A stretch of DNA of 64,000 nucleotides from contig CP073216.1 in the NCBI GenBank assembly GCA_020342235.1, positions 1,240,001 to 1,304,000 of the forward strand, in the 5' to 3' direction. Source of the stretch: Saccharomycopsis phalli. Its lineage: Eukaryota; Ascomycota; Saccharomycetes; Ascoideales; Saccharomycopsidaceae. The position numbers and the translations under genes were made by a program. Shown here piece after piece: positions 40,828-51,526 of the stretch. The notes below the pieces were generated by a model. The model saw only the letters and a program-made list of their open reading frames with translations, was not told where the DNA came from and did no database searches. Numbering within the stretch: position 1 is the first letter of the stretch; each line of letters starts with the position of its first letter.

Positions 40828-41820
40828 ATGACTACCGTTATTCTTACTGGTGCCTCTGGGTACGTTGCTCAGAGCATAGTCAAGTACTTGGTTGCAGCCG
40901 ACTATAAAGTGATTGGAACTGTGCGAAAAGCCGAACAAGGTGAAGCTCTTGCTAAAAATGCCGGCAAAAACTTTCAGTACGCTATTATTGAGAATATAAA
41001 CGAGCCTCATGCCTTTGACAAGGTCTTGTCGGAGCATCCTGAAGCTACTGTCTTCATTCACACTGCGTGCCCTACCAATTTCGAGAGTAAAGATCCAACA
41101 AATGACATGGTTGTTCCAGCAGTGAATGGCGTGAAGTACTCATTTGGAGCAATAAAGCGATTGGCACCTCAAGTCAAACGAGTGGTGTTGACGTCTTCTA
41201 TTGCTGCGCATTTCACGGCCACCAAACAAAACGACGCTTCATTTGAGTTCAACGAAGAGTCTTGGAGTCCAGCTACCATGGAGCAAGCAAACATAAGTGG
41301 GTACTATGGATACTTTGTCTCCAAGAAGTTTTCTGAGTTGGCTGCCTGGGACTTTATGAAGCTGGAAAAGCCAAACTTTGAGCTTACCACCGTGGCCCCG
41401 GCATTTACTTGTGGACCACAGGCTTATGATTCAGAGGTGAAGCCATCTCTTAGAACCAGTAGTCAGTATGTCAATGCCATTCTTCAAAGCAAACCAGGTG
41501 ACAAGCTTCTTGGGTTTGCTGGGTCATTTATTGACGTGAGAGATGTGGCCAAGGCGCACTTGGCGGCATTTGAAAGTCCCAAGACTGCTGGGAGGCGGCT
41601 TTTGTTGGTTGCTGGAATATTTAGACTCCAGAATGCCATTGATATTATTCTTGAGCTGTACCCACAGCTCAAAGGGAAGATATCTGAAGGAGAGCGTACT
41701 GAAGACGTTCCATTGGCTACGTGCAATACTGAAAAGACCAAGGAGATTCTTGGGTTTTCATATGTTCCATTGAAGAAGAGTATTACAGATGCTGTTGACC
41801 AGATTTTGGCCAATTCTTGA
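40828..41820 (+). CDS. GRE2-like NADPH-dependent aldehyde/ketone reductase
   Basis: 330 residues, an extended short-chain dehydrogenase of the dihydroflavonol-reductase/Gre2 type. Such enzymes reduce methylglyoxal, isovaleraldehyde and other carbonyls in the cytosol with NADPH. Visible motifs are the Rossmann TGASGYVAQ (7-15), a basic residue pair after the second strand (TVRKAEQG), TSSIAAH (catalytic Ser region, about 126-132) and the catalytic YFVSK (Tyr about 162, Lys about 166), followed by the Gre2-like FSELAAWDFM. The segment FIDVRDVAKAHLAAFE is typical of the family. Length is as expected. S. cerevisiae has several paralogues (GRE2, YDR541C, YGL039W, ARI1), so the exact orthologue is not assigned. 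The TATA box lies 33 bp upstream of the ATG. Confidence 0.92.
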   Translation: MTTVILTGASGYVAQSIVKYLVAADYKVIGTVRKAEQGEALAKNAGKNFQYAIIENINEPHAFDKVLSEHPEATVFIHTACPTNFESKDPTNDMVVPAVNGVKYSFGAIKRLAPQVKRVVLTSSIAAHFTATKQNDASFEFNEESWSPATMEQANISGYYGYFVSKKFSELAAWDFMKLEKPNFELTTVAPAFTCGPQAYDSEVKPSLRTSSQYVNAILQSKPGDKLLGFAGSFIDVRDVAKAHLAAFESPKTAGRRLLLVAGIFRLQNAIDIILELYPQLKGKISEGERTEDVPLATCNTEKTKEILGFSYVPLKKSITDAVDQILANS

Positions 41821-42059
41821 ATCTGCCAGCGACGAGAAATGAAGCTGAATGGTATGTGTATATGGATCAAGTAGATGGATCAATGTGGATGTGGATCACT
41901 GTAGATATGAACCAAGTAGATATGGTTCTGTAGATATGCGTATTAAGGCCATATTTACCTTAATTCTTTCTGTTACAAGACTGAAATCCTACAATCACCA
42001 TGAGATATTTACTCAATCATTCCCTAGTCAGTTTGACATCCTAGGAACTATAGGAACGC
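41821..42059. other. 3' flank of the reductase gene
   Basis: Direct repeats around ATGGATCA / TGTAGATATG; no gene. Confidence 0.4.
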
Positions 42060-42355
42060 ACACAAAATCAGCACCAGGCCGATTAAAGTGCACCGAGACA
42101 GAACCAAGATCCTCCTCACGGAAGCGTTGCAGACCCCAAGCAATCCTCAGTTTGGCATCACAACTACGCAGTGGAAAGAGCCTCACAGACGGATTCCACT
42201 CATGGCATACACAATTCGCTTGGAAAAGTGTTTACCGACCAAAATTCAGTCCATAAACTCATTGAGTTCTACCAGAACGTGCTGGAATATGATTCCTCCA
42301 ACACATGATCAATATATAGCTAATTACAAAAATAAATATTATTGTTATTATTAAA
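42060..42355 (+). mobile_element. LINE relic, ORF2 C-terminal remnant and family-3 type tail
   Basis: Translated pieces such as KILLTEALQTP match KLLLTEALAGP of the recent LINE at 62 kb. The sequence then continues into CATACACAATTCGC, CAGTCCATAAACT and TATAGCTAATTACAAAAATA with an ATT end. It is broken by stops and frame changes. Confidence 0.65.
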
Positions 42356-43034
42356 TGTCAGTACTTAATAGTAATCATGTCAGAGGAATGTACAATTATG
42401 CAAGGAAGGTTGATCAACTAGACAATATAAAAGAAACTCAGAACCATAGAGGTCATTTCTGGTTTGGAAGATTGATAAACTAGAGAATATAAAACAATCT
42501 TAGGACCATAGAAATCATCTCAGAGATCTAGCATTCAAATACTCAGGTCATTCTCTTAAAGATGTCTTGTTACAACCATACCAGTTTTTGGATTTCCCTT
42601 TTGCCGAATCATCAATTGAAATCTAGTCAATCAAGTTTCCCAGAGATTGTACTTGATAGATTAAATAAATTTCATAATTGCTTTGCTTGAGATTGAATAG
42701 CCAATGTGTGTAATGTATAATCAAATGATCGTCCATGTTCTAGTGGAATTCCCCTCATAAAATGCCAGCTGTTTTAGTGCATATTGTCTGACAATGGCTC
42801 ATGTTGTACTTGGACATTATCTGAACCACATTGATCAGTTGTGTTTAATATCTACGGATTCAGCCTATAATAGGTTGAACCATGACAAATAGAATTCTTT
42901 AAAATATCTATTATACTTTGAATGACCAAAGCAATGCCTCACATTTTTTCCAACGCGGTACCATATATCTTAGCAGTAAATTGGGCATCCTTTAAAGTCC
43001 GTGGTGAGGTTCCAATGGTATACAAATATACCGT
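42356..43034. other. Intergenic with LTR family B fragment
   Basis: 42360-42530 holds two imperfect copies of an 85-bp unit (AGACAATATAAAAGAAACTC versus AGAGAATATAAAACAATCTT). 42710-42887 is a minus-oriented LTR family-B copy, matching 35930-36096 around ATCTACGGATTCAG. No gene. Confidence 0.5.
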
Positions 43035-43466
43035 TTAATCTAAACCCTGCAAATAATTAATTAGTGTTTGATCCGCATCAAAAGTAGTCAAGTTGGCTAC
43101 TATGTCATCAAACTGCAGATTATATTCTTCAACCAGCCCAGTTTGTTGAAGATTGGCAAGTTGTCTCTTCAACTGATACTGATAGTCTCGAGGAAGAAAA
43201 TGATTCTTGAAATGAGTAATCATATCAGCTAACGAAACATCCTCTTCATTAGGGTCACACGATTCGGAAAACTCCTTGAACCAAGCTTGTGCTTTATATC
43301 CTTTGAGCTTACTACCAACCACGCGGAGTTTCTTCTGTCTAGTATCGTGGATTTCTGGAAGTATATACTCACATTTATTTGCCCATTCGAGGATCAGGCT
43401 GAATTCATTAGATCCATCATACAAAGGAATGCAATTGTACAATCTCTTGTTTCGTTGTTGGGACAT
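43035..43466 (-). mobile_element. Gag-like ORF, LTR-retrotransposon fossil
   Basis: An open frame of 143 codons from ATG at 43466. Capsid-like: KLRVVGSKLKGYKAQAWFKE and FKNHFLPRDYQYQLKRQL. Shorter than the other gag pieces, with no knuckle or pol; incomplete. A complete solo LTR of family A has inserted just upstream. Confidence 0.55.
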
Positions 43467-43525
43467 TGTGCTTTGTAATTTAATGGAGCTGTCAAATGTT
43501 ATATTCCTCGAAATGGGTTCGTTTC

Positions 43526-43870
43526 TGTCGTGGTTAACAACCACTGCAGAACAATTTCACCTGTACGACGTCGGTGTCGGTAAGAACATTACCGACTCCC
43601 GGTGTTGATAAGACTGAATACTCCAATTCCAGTTGTATTGGAATTGATATTATTGGAAGATAATATTCTGATAAGAGATGGAGAAAGTCTATATAAGGAG
43701 GGGTTCTCTTCTTATAGAACACACAATTCAACTGAACAGTTCAGCTAGATACTATATCTAGCAAAGCCCAATCCGGTTATCCAAATCCTAAAGGAACAAA
43801 ACAAATAATTAAGTAGTTTATAGTTCACATAATACTATGTCTATTTCAGGCGATACTATTAACTACGACA
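43526..43870 (+). mobile_element. Complete solo LTR, family A, 345 bp (fossil)
   Basis: Starts TGTCGTGGTTAAC and ends AACTACGACA, with GTTTC on both sides as a 5-bp target-site duplication. It contains TATATAAGGAGGGG and the family's CCAATCCGGTTATCC segment. It looks whole as an LTR, has no internal region attached, and lies next to the unrelated gag fossil. The best reference for the partial copies at 6.3, 18.3, 27.5, 28.9, 37.4 and 58.1 kb. Confidence 0.9.
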
Positions 43871-46150
43871 GTTTCCAATGTATTTGAACTATAACTTGTA
43901 CTTTTGATTATTGTTCCAGTCCTTGTGTTCCAATATAAAATATGATTTTCAATAAAAGATTTTATATACTTGACAAAGTCCTACAATAGAAGTGGAAAAG
44001 CTCTATCCTAAACCATCCCTTGACAGGGACTAAACTACCCGGCTATAAATAAGGTTTACCCTCTTTTCCATACAAACTTTAATTACTGTGAAGATTGACA
44101 GACGTTGATTTCACAATTTGACACAAATATAGGATACCCGTACTAGTTTTTTAGAAATTGTGCTAGTCTAGCAATTGTGATTTCAACCCGTTGTACTTTA
44201 GTTTGTCCTGTAACCACCCTTTCGAATAGAGCTGACTTCAATAGCTCTCAGTTCTTTTCTAGTGGAAGATTGTGCGATTTTACTTTTCTAGTATAAATGG
44301 CTGAGCGAATATGTTGCAATTATTTATCTACACGTATTTTGGTTAATATATTACAATGGGTATGGCTAAGTGATTTCGTACAAATCACGTGTGTATTAAG
44401 GTACCAAGGAAAAGGTACCGAGAATTGGCATTTCTCTTGGACATTTCTCTCCACTAGACCTAATCGTCCTCTACCAATGCACAGTTTCCAACTTCCAACT
44501 GTGGCAAATCTCCAAAAAATTCTTTTTTATATTCAACTAATTCATGTATACACAATCATAACTGAGCTGTCCTTTCTTCATACCTACCATTACTCTTTCT
44601 TGCAACTCTAGATCTAACTCAAGCTAGTCCATTTGGGCTCTTGTAATGCTGCACAAGATTTTTGTTTATTTTATCCACCCGTTTTGACCATTTGTCTCTG
44701 GTGGCTGATATCCAGAATTCATGCACGGTACTATCTGCAACGCTGTTTTGACATGTTGTTTTAACGTTTTGACATTTTTGACATTGTTCCCAAGACTGTG
44801 ATTTCCATTTGTCACGGTAAGATGCCAATACCCTACTCAAATATAACGTCACAGGCAACACTTTTGTCAATCAGCTTCCATTCATTGACTTTCTCAGTCA
44901 GTTTGACTTCAACTTGTGGATTTCAATATGCGATTCATCATTCTCGGTACGAGTAGTATCGTCAAGTCTTTATACTCCACATGAATACTCTTGGTTCTGT
45001 TTTTCCATTCAATTGATGCTGGTGTTCTGTACTTGCGGGCAAAATTCCTTGTATTTCGACTAGCCCATTGTTCGGAAACTCTCCTTTCAATTTCCATTCG
45101 ACACTCCATTCGACCTCCTGTTCATTATTCATCGTCAACTCCCGTTCATTGTCCATTGTCAACTCCCATTCATTGTTCTTTACTCTCCATTTCAAATTAC
45201 CTTTGTTCCGTTCTACTTAATCACTTGATAATTAATCGCCTAATCAACCTGCCCGCTCAACCTACTCCTCTTGCTCACATTGAACAGAGTCCAAATCCTG
45301 GTGTCACTATGACTCCAATCGTTCAATATTCTTTCTTTTGAAATTTCCTATACAGCTGGTCAACACAATATAGCAGCTTCAGATCCAAGTGGACCACCTG
45401 ATAATAACGTAGACAGGATCTCTGTTTCCGATGAATCAACGGATTAATTGCCCCGAAATCTTTGTCAGCCGTCTTAGGAGACTGTAAATAGTCCTGGTCA
45501 AGAAAGTATATACAAGATTCCACTTGGAATTTTCCGAGGAATTGAAAATGCACTCATCGTCTTGAGTTGTCATTTGCATCACTGTTCCTTTCTAATTTGC
45601 TCTTGCTATTTGTACGGCCGATTTATCACCTTGTTTAATCTCCACGACTCTTGATAATAACACCGAGCAATTGTACTTGGTAGATAATAGTATATTCATT
45701 TTCACTATTAATCCTTCTCATTGATAATACATTCCGTCTTCTCATTGGATCTATTTCGTCTTCTCATAAATAATCTGCTTCATCTCTTCTTATTAAATCT
45801 GCTAATCATGTCATCAAATCTATCCATCTTGTTATCAATCTGTCCATCTTGTCATCGAATCTACTCAATTGCCTAACCATAATTTGCTTCCTGGTTTGTA
45901 CAATCTAAGCCTTGAGTGTTTTTCATGAAAACAAGCCCCATAGTCTACCCTTGATCTTCCATCCGTCATGGAGAATGTAAATGTATACAGAACAATCAAC
46001 ACCTGGTTCTCGTTTGAGGGATTAAACTAGTCTGTCAATCCTAAACAATTGCAAACCAAAAAGGTTTTGCATCTGGATTTCCAATCTGCGTTTATGCATT
46101 TGGTCCATTTCATTTAATATTCTTACAGCTTTCTTAGAACCAAATTGTTT
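43871..46150. other. Intergenic; probable retroelement debris
   Basis: 44600-45200 (-) contains short pieces with the tryptophan spacing of a copia gag (VNEWKLIDKSV, RDKWSKRVDKI), too broken to assign firmly. 45118-45180 has a repeat of CAACTCCCRTTCATTG. 45780-45870 repeats TCATC/CTTGTCATC words. No host gene is seen. Confidence 0.35.
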
Positions 46151-46852
46151 CTAGTGCTTTCTACTGCAATTGTAACGTGACACGCTCCGTTTGTAGCCGT
46201 TGCCTCTTTTCCTTTTTGAACCCCCAGAGAATCGTTTTTGGGCCGATTTCCGTTTCTTGCCTGATCGATAAACTGAAAGGTGCTCAAAACGGCTTGCAAT
46301 GGTCATTGCTTCTTGCCAAGTCGAGGGTGCTTTAAGATGAGTTTTGATCTGAATTTCACGCTGCAAACCCCCGAGATATTGATAAAGTGCAGTTTCTGGT
46401 GAGTAGTATCCCGGAAGTTTTATCATATACTGTCTAAACTGATTAGAATAGTCTGCGACCGAACCTACTTGGCGATGATGCATAAAGTCCATTCGTAACG
46501 TGAATTGGTAATCTGGTGGTGGAATTGGCGGTTCCAGGTTGTATGAAGGTGGAGTGACAAACATGGCGGTAAATTCTTTCCAATATTCCAGTGGTGAAGG
46601 TGGTGAATCTAAATTGAGTGAACTTAACCAGAGCCAATGCCACGTGAGAGCAAATCCCAGTAATCGAGTGGCGATGTATATGAATTGTCTTGACTCTGGA
46701 ACTTTCAGTGACAAAAGGAAAGATTTCATTGAACGGATAAAGGTTTGCACCTGTATATTTCCGGCATCTCCATTGTAGTAAGCAACTGGGATGTCGGGAA
46801 TATGTAATGGGTCTGTGATGTTGGACGGTTGCTGAGTGATTTGGTGGTTCAT
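46151..46852 (-). mobile_element. Gag-like ORF, LTR-retrotransposon fossil, next to APC5
   Basis: An open frame of 233 codons from an ATG at 46852 (the frame is also open upstream through a minisatellite). Gag features: TFIRSMKSFLLSLKVP, YIATRLLGFALTWHW, MDFMHHRQVGSVADYSNQF, YQYLGGLQREIQIK and a Lys/Arg-rich end. It resembles gypsy-type Gag. The gag frame looks unbroken; no pol or LTR is recognised, so the element is incomplete. Confidence 0.6.
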
Positions 46853-46857
46853 AGAAG

Positions 46858-47180
46858 GATGAGGTAGAGTGAATTGGTAGAGTGAATTGGTAGAGTAAAT
46901 TGGTAGAGTAAATTGGTAGTAAATTGGTAGAGTAAATTGGTAGAGTAAATTGGTAGTAAATTGGTAGAGTAAATTGGTAGTAAATTGGTAGAGTAAATTG
47001 GTAGTAAATTGGTAGTAAATTGGTAGAGTAAATTGGTAGAGTAAATTGGTAGTAAATTGGTAGAGTAAATTGGTAGTAAATTGGTAGAGTAAATTGGTAG
47101 TAAATTGGTAGTAAATTGGTAGAGTAAATTGGTAGTAAATTGGTAGAGTAAATTGGTAGTAAATTGGTAGAGTAAATTGG
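46858..47180. repeat. Minisatellite of TAAATTGGTAG / AGTAAATTGGTAG units
   Basis: About 28 copies of a core AAATTGGTAG in a two-type mix (with and without AGAG), which builds a higher-order pattern. It lies between the gag fossil and the APC5 promoter, and reads open on the minus strand. Confidence 0.93.
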
Positions 47181-47239
47181 ATAGATGAGTAGTGGATAAT
47201 GTGGTTATGTTGAATCACAAAAAGGGTGACATATGTTAC

Positions 47240-47398
47240 CGGGTAACACAACATGTCAAAAATGACCGGGTACCCCAATGTGTTTGCCCGGGTAATAATA
47301 TATTGTCCGGGTAGCAAATATCATGACCGGGTAATATTGAATACAATCCCGGAAAACACAATGATATATCCGGGTAACATTTCGTACCACCCGGGTAA
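47240..47398 (+). promoter_or_regulatory. Array of Reb1-like sites (CGGGTAA) upstream of APC5
   Basis: CGGGTAA occurs exactly at 47240, 47289, 47328, 47371 and 47392. One-mismatch forms are at 47267 (CGGGTAC) and 47308 (CGGGTAG), and a weaker CGGAAAA at 47350. Spacing is 19-22 bp, except 27 at the first. CGGGTAA is the core recognised by the general regulatory factor Reb1 in yeasts, which clears nucleosomes and blocks read-through. The last copy is 39 bp before the APC5 start codon. Binding here is inference. Confidence 0.7.
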
Positions 47399-47436
47399 CA
47401 CCACAACACATAATCCCAGTCAAGATCCAACATGCC

Positions 47437-49428
47437 ATGCAACAAACACTCCTTCTTCCGGTGCTCGCGCCATATAAAATCGCGCTCATCTCGCTCATTG
47501 CCACCTACTGCTCGGGACTTGTGCCTGTGTCGATTGAGCCGCGCTACGTGGCGTACTTGGTGCGGATAATCGAGGCACATCCGCTGGCAGACGACCTTCC
47601 TGTGGATGTGGACCTTGATTTGGCGACGATTCTTGACGGGGCGTTGCCGAAGGGCGAGGAGGCTGTGCGGAGTGCGGTGGAACGGTCGTTCTATGCGATT
47701 TCCGACATGGACAGTCTCCACCAGTTTATTAATAAGCTGTCGGCGATGGTGGTGGGAAGTGGTGAGGAGGCGCGGGAGACGCTATCTGCGGTTCCAGGAG
47801 GCGCTGGGCGGCGGAAGTTGCTCTTGAAGACGAGTTTTCTAGGCCAGTTTGTGAGCAGCTGTGTACAGGACCACTCTGTGCTTGAGTTTGAAGAGGCGAG
47901 CCAGTTGTGGAGAGGGTTTGCCTGGTACCAGGGCCGGCAACCAAGCAAAGGGTTACCCGGATGTGACGAACACGTGACTGTGATTTCTGGAGGAGACGTT
48001 TCACGTGCGCTCACCAAGCAGCTCCGGCTTGTGGAGCAAGGGAGCGCGCCCGTACCGGTGGCGCTTGCGGACACGGTGGCGCAGATCCACGCGCAGCGCG
48101 CCACTGCGTTTCCGGAATGGCACTACTTTGAGTTCCGCGCCCACATGAAATCACGTGACTACGAGCAGGCGCGGCGCAGCTTGCACCAGTGCTTTGACTA
48201 CATGATGTCTGCCGGGCAGGGTAACTACTACGAGAGCGCGCTCGTGAGTGTGGCGGTGTTGAACGCCGAGTTCGGCAATAGCGGCAAAGCCCTTGAGGCG
48301 GTGCAGGAGGCAATCGTGGTGGCGCGTGAGCATCACGACCACCATCGGCTCGCTTACCTCTTGGCTTGGTTGTTTGCCTTCCTCCGCGACCGCCCGAGCC
48401 TCCAGCACGAGTTTTTCGCGTCCAACCAGCAGCTCCTCGAGTTTTTGAAACGCCGCCGGGACTGCGACGCCGCCGCCCGGGCGTACGCCCTGGAGACCGC
48501 CCAGCTCCTTGACTCCGGGGCCGCGCTCGGGCGGGTTCTCGACGCGGCCGGCAAGGCGGAGTACCTTGCCCTCGGGGAGGACTTTGACCGCCCGGGGTTT
48601 GCGCTTGCGGCCCAGCTCCGGGCGGCGGCGTGGGCGCGTTCCGGGCTTGTGGGCGTCGCCCGCATGTACGCCGCGGTCGCCGCCGACGCCGCCCGGGGCC
48701 TTGCGCAGCGCGGCGAGTGTGTCGCCCGGGACGGGTGGCTCATGTACCATCAGGGCCAGGTATCAGAGGCACTAGCGCTCTTGGACTCGGTGCCAGAGGG
48801 GAAAATACCCGCGCAGGTGCTCCGTGTGCGGCAGGCCATCAACCAGAACCGACTTAGCGACGCACGGGTGTTGTTTGACTCGCTGTTTCTGGGATATGCG
48901 TGCGCGAGCTTGGACTTGCGCCATGAGATCATTTCCACGGACATCCAGCTCCTCTTGCGGTCAGGCAACGGCTCGGCAGCAGCCGCGCTTGCGCTCTCGC
49001 AAATCAAGGCGCTTGAACTCGCGGGATACAACTGTTTCTGGCACGTATCGTACACCCTCTTGTACGTGCTGGTGTTCGGGCGGGCAGGCGCCCCGGCACG
49101 TGTCCTCGGGCCGCTCCGCCGGGCGCTTGCCGCCTGTGAGCGCGCCGCAATGGGCGGGTTGCTCTGCCGCGGGGTGTTGCAGTTGGCAGAGCTTCTTATT
49201 GCCCTAGGGAATATCGACAAGGCGGCGCAATTGGCGCGCGAGTACGTGCCGCTGGTGTATCGGTTTGGTGACGTGTCGTTGGTCGCCGACTGGCACTTTG
49301 TCATGGGTCGGCTTGAGGTGGTTCAGGAGAGGTCTGGTGCGCGGTGGTTTGCTGTGGCGAAGCGGGAATATAAGAGGATGAATGATGAGTATATGGTGGG
49401 GGTTTTGGAGGAGTTTCGGGGTGAGTAG
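47437..49428 (+). CDS. APC5: APC5, anaphase-promoting complex subunit 5
   Basis: 663 residues of helical TPR-like repeats. Apc5 is a scaffold subunit in the APC/C platform that joins Apc1/Apc4 to the TPR lobe, acting in the nucleus at mitosis. The diagnostic Apc5 block is HYFEFRAHMKSRDYEQARRS followed by LHQCFDYMMS (about 229-258), then ALVSVAVLNAEFGNSGKALE and AVQEAI with HHRLAYLLAWL (about 268-312). The N-terminus MQQTLLLPVLAPYKIALISL also fits. The start is the first in-frame ATG; another ATG five bases earlier is out of frame. The gene is strikingly G+C-rich (third positions mostly G or C, Ala/Arg-rich from about residue 330 to 430), in contrast to the A+T-rich fossils on its left. No intron. 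Confidence 0.9.
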   Translation: MQQTLLLPVLAPYKIALISLIATYCSGLVPVSIEPRYVAYLVRIIEAHPLADDLPVDVDLDLATILDGALPKGEEAVRSAVERSFYAISDMDSLHQFINKLSAMVVGSGEEARETLSAVPGGAGRRKLLLKTSFLGQFVSSCVQDHSVLEFEEASQLWRGFAWYQGRQPSKGLPGCDEHVTVISGGDVSRALTKQLRLVEQGSAPVPVALADTVAQIHAQRATAFPEWHYFEFRAHMKSRDYEQARRSLHQCFDYMMSAGQGNYYESALVSVAVLNAEFGNSGKALEAVQEAIVVAREHHDHHRLAYLLAWLFAFLRDRPSLQHEFFASNQQLLEFLKRRRDCDAAARAYALETAQLLDSGAALGRVLDAAGKAEYLALGEDFDRPGFALAAQLRAAAWARSGLVGVARMYAAVAADAARGLAQRGECVARDGWLMYHQGQVSEALALLDSVPEGKIPAQVLRVRQAINQNRLSDARVLFDSLFLGYACASLDLRHEIISTDIQLLLRSGNGSAAAALALSQIKALELAGYNCFWHVSYTLLYVLVFGRAGAPARVLGPLRRALAACERAAMGGLLCRGVLQLAELLIALGNIDKAAQLAREYVPLVYRFGDVSLVADWHFVMGRLEVVQERSGARWFAVAKREYKRMNDEYMVGVLEEFRGE

Positions 49429-50150
49429 GGAATAATGAGAAGGAGTGTTATAGGTGGAATGTTGCAAGTCAGAGTGTATTTATCATGAAAGAGATTATAG
49501 CTGGAATGTTGCAGTGCAGGATGTATTTATGGAAATGTATTTACCATGTCGTAATGATTCAAGTTTAGATGTCTTTGGTCTTGATCTTTGACCTTTGTAT
49601 TGCATTGTCTTTGTATGTCTTGGTCTGGTCTACAATTCATCGGTCGTAGTTATATTCAGGCTGCCTCAGACGCAGTATTATAATATTATAAACTACTTAA
49701 TCATTGGAGAATACCTCAGTCTAATCAATGCCCTAGGCCATGATATTTTTCTGGCATTGACATTGCTTGAACAAACTGTGATGCTGTGGTTAACCTCGAC
49801 ATCATGCATTCTCATGAGTTGATCTGAATCAGTAGACAATCCAAGATTGAATATGTAAATCTCTGAATATCAGATGCCACTAAATGGGAAATTGCTCTAC
49901 TTGACCAATTGCTTCACTTGACCAATTGCTTCACTTGACCAATTATATGTTTCAAATGAAAGATAATACCATGGTCAAGTTCATGCCAGATTAGTGCATT
50001 TCTACAAATATTGTGCATTACACTATGCTGGCTAATTGATGGACTTTGCAATTTCTACAGATTTGTAAAAGAGTTGTTTCTGGAGCTGCTCTAATCCATT
50101 GGTTCTCACATGCTTCTTGTCCACGCACCATTTTTACTTTGTTCCGGCAA
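49429..50150. other. 3' flank of APC5 and intergenic
   Basis: A+T-rich. 49899-49945 has three copies of TTGACCAATTGCTTCAC. No gene. Confidence 0.4.
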
Positions 50151-50235
50151 TTGTTCTAGTCGTCAATTGTTCTAGTCGTCAATTGCTCTAGTCGTCAATT
50201 GCTCTAGTCGTCAATTGTTCTAGTAGTCAATTGTG
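50151..50235. repeat. 15-bp direct repeat (GTCAATTGTTCTAGT)n
   Basis: Five copies of a 15-bp unit, with CTCTAGT and GTCAATTG variants. Confidence 0.8.
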
Positions 50236-50356
50236 CTTCTTCCTGAACCCACCATTTAAAGGCAACTGCTAATTCCAATAGTCTTTGTTCTCTCTAAAAG
50301 ATTTCATTTCGTTACAAGTATAAATACTCACGCATTGCTGAAATACTAGGTTCCTC

Positions 50357-50585
50357 ATGGCATACGCAATACGTGCAAAGTGTGGCCAATCAGTCCATAA
50401 ACTTGTATAGTTTCACCAGAGCTCTTTGCTCAAAATAAAGTTCAATTCTATTCACTGTTTGAGAGCTGCTGTTGGTCTTTAGCACTGCTGCCTCAGGATG
50501 TGAGTGAAAATATACCAGCCAAATAACCATGTATCCAGAGACAAATGTAGATGAATAGAAGAGGAAATATTATTATAAATACCTC
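50357..50585 (+). mobile_element. LINE family 3 relic
   Basis: CATGGCATACGCAATACG and CAGTCCATAAACTTGTATAG match 7080-7100 and 42200-42260. The tail with GCTGCCTCAGGATG and an eroded ATT end follows. Old and non-coding. 50590-51190 shows LTR-like words only (GGGATTGAATAACC at 50719-50732) and a GTTAATTGATCCCCACTAT triplet at 51134-51190. Confidence 0.6.
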
Positions 50586-51189
50586 ACAAGAAGAATGCAC
50601 TCTTGAAAATAGAAGTAGTCTGCTCACTTGACATATTCTACGTTGGTCTGAATGAGTAGATCCTCGTGCTGTACAAGAGGGCAAGTTTAGATTAATTCTA
50701 TAAACTAAACAACTGTCTTGTTTCTTGGGATTGAATAACCAAATGGATGCAACGAGTGATGAATTGTCCAATGGTATAGTGGAACACGATCTTAGAAAAA
50801 CGGATACAAAGGAGCCTGTCAGTTATCTTACGCTATACTGACATGACAGCTGGCTTACGTTGGCATCCAAGTGTCAGTCTGGGTGACTGGGTAGGTAGTT
50901 CTAGATGAGACTCTGTAGCCTCCTGAATCAATATTTTAAGTCCTTGAAGTAGTAGAAAGGTATTTACTCCAAAGAGCTTCTCGACTCCACTTAGTGGTGT
51001 AGTTTTTTGTTTAGACGGTAAAGTATAAATCTCTCGAGGAGCCTGTGTGGCTCTAGACGTAAAGACGTGGTTATTGACATAGTTGTAGATTGTTCAACTA
51101 TCCAGTATAGTTGTGTTGATTGCTCCCCACTATGTTAATTGATCCCCACTATGTTAATTGATCCCCACTATGTTAATTGATCCACCACT

Positions 51190-51526
51190 ATGTTAATTGT
51201 AAACTCCACACCAATTAAACTCCATTGTCAATTCGTTGTCAATTCATTGTCCATTTTCCATTCACTGTCCATTTTCCATTCACTGTCCATTCCATCTTCC
51301 AACTCATGCTGCTCACCAAACACATTCCACCGCCCATCAGCACAGAAATTCCAACCAAACGTCAATCTCAAATTCCGTTCAACATTTATCACACACAGCA
51401 AATAGTTTAACATGCACAGCAAATACTCACAACATGCACATCCAATGGTGAAACACAGCCTCGATCTACATACGCTAAACCCAATACAGCCACTAGTGGT
51501 AACATTAAATATATTCTAAATCAATA
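51190..51526. other. 3' flank of the permease gene
   Basis: Short repeats of CATTCACTGTCCATTTTC (51250-51290). No gene. Confidence 0.4.

Noticed and set aside
43467-43544. Gag frame reading into the neighbouring LTR
   Set aside because: The LTR has its own 5-bp target-site duplication and inserted independently; the gag ATG is at 43466.
46858-47180. CRISPR-like regular repeat array
   Set aside because: Contiguous minisatellite without unique spacers, in a eukaryotic genome.
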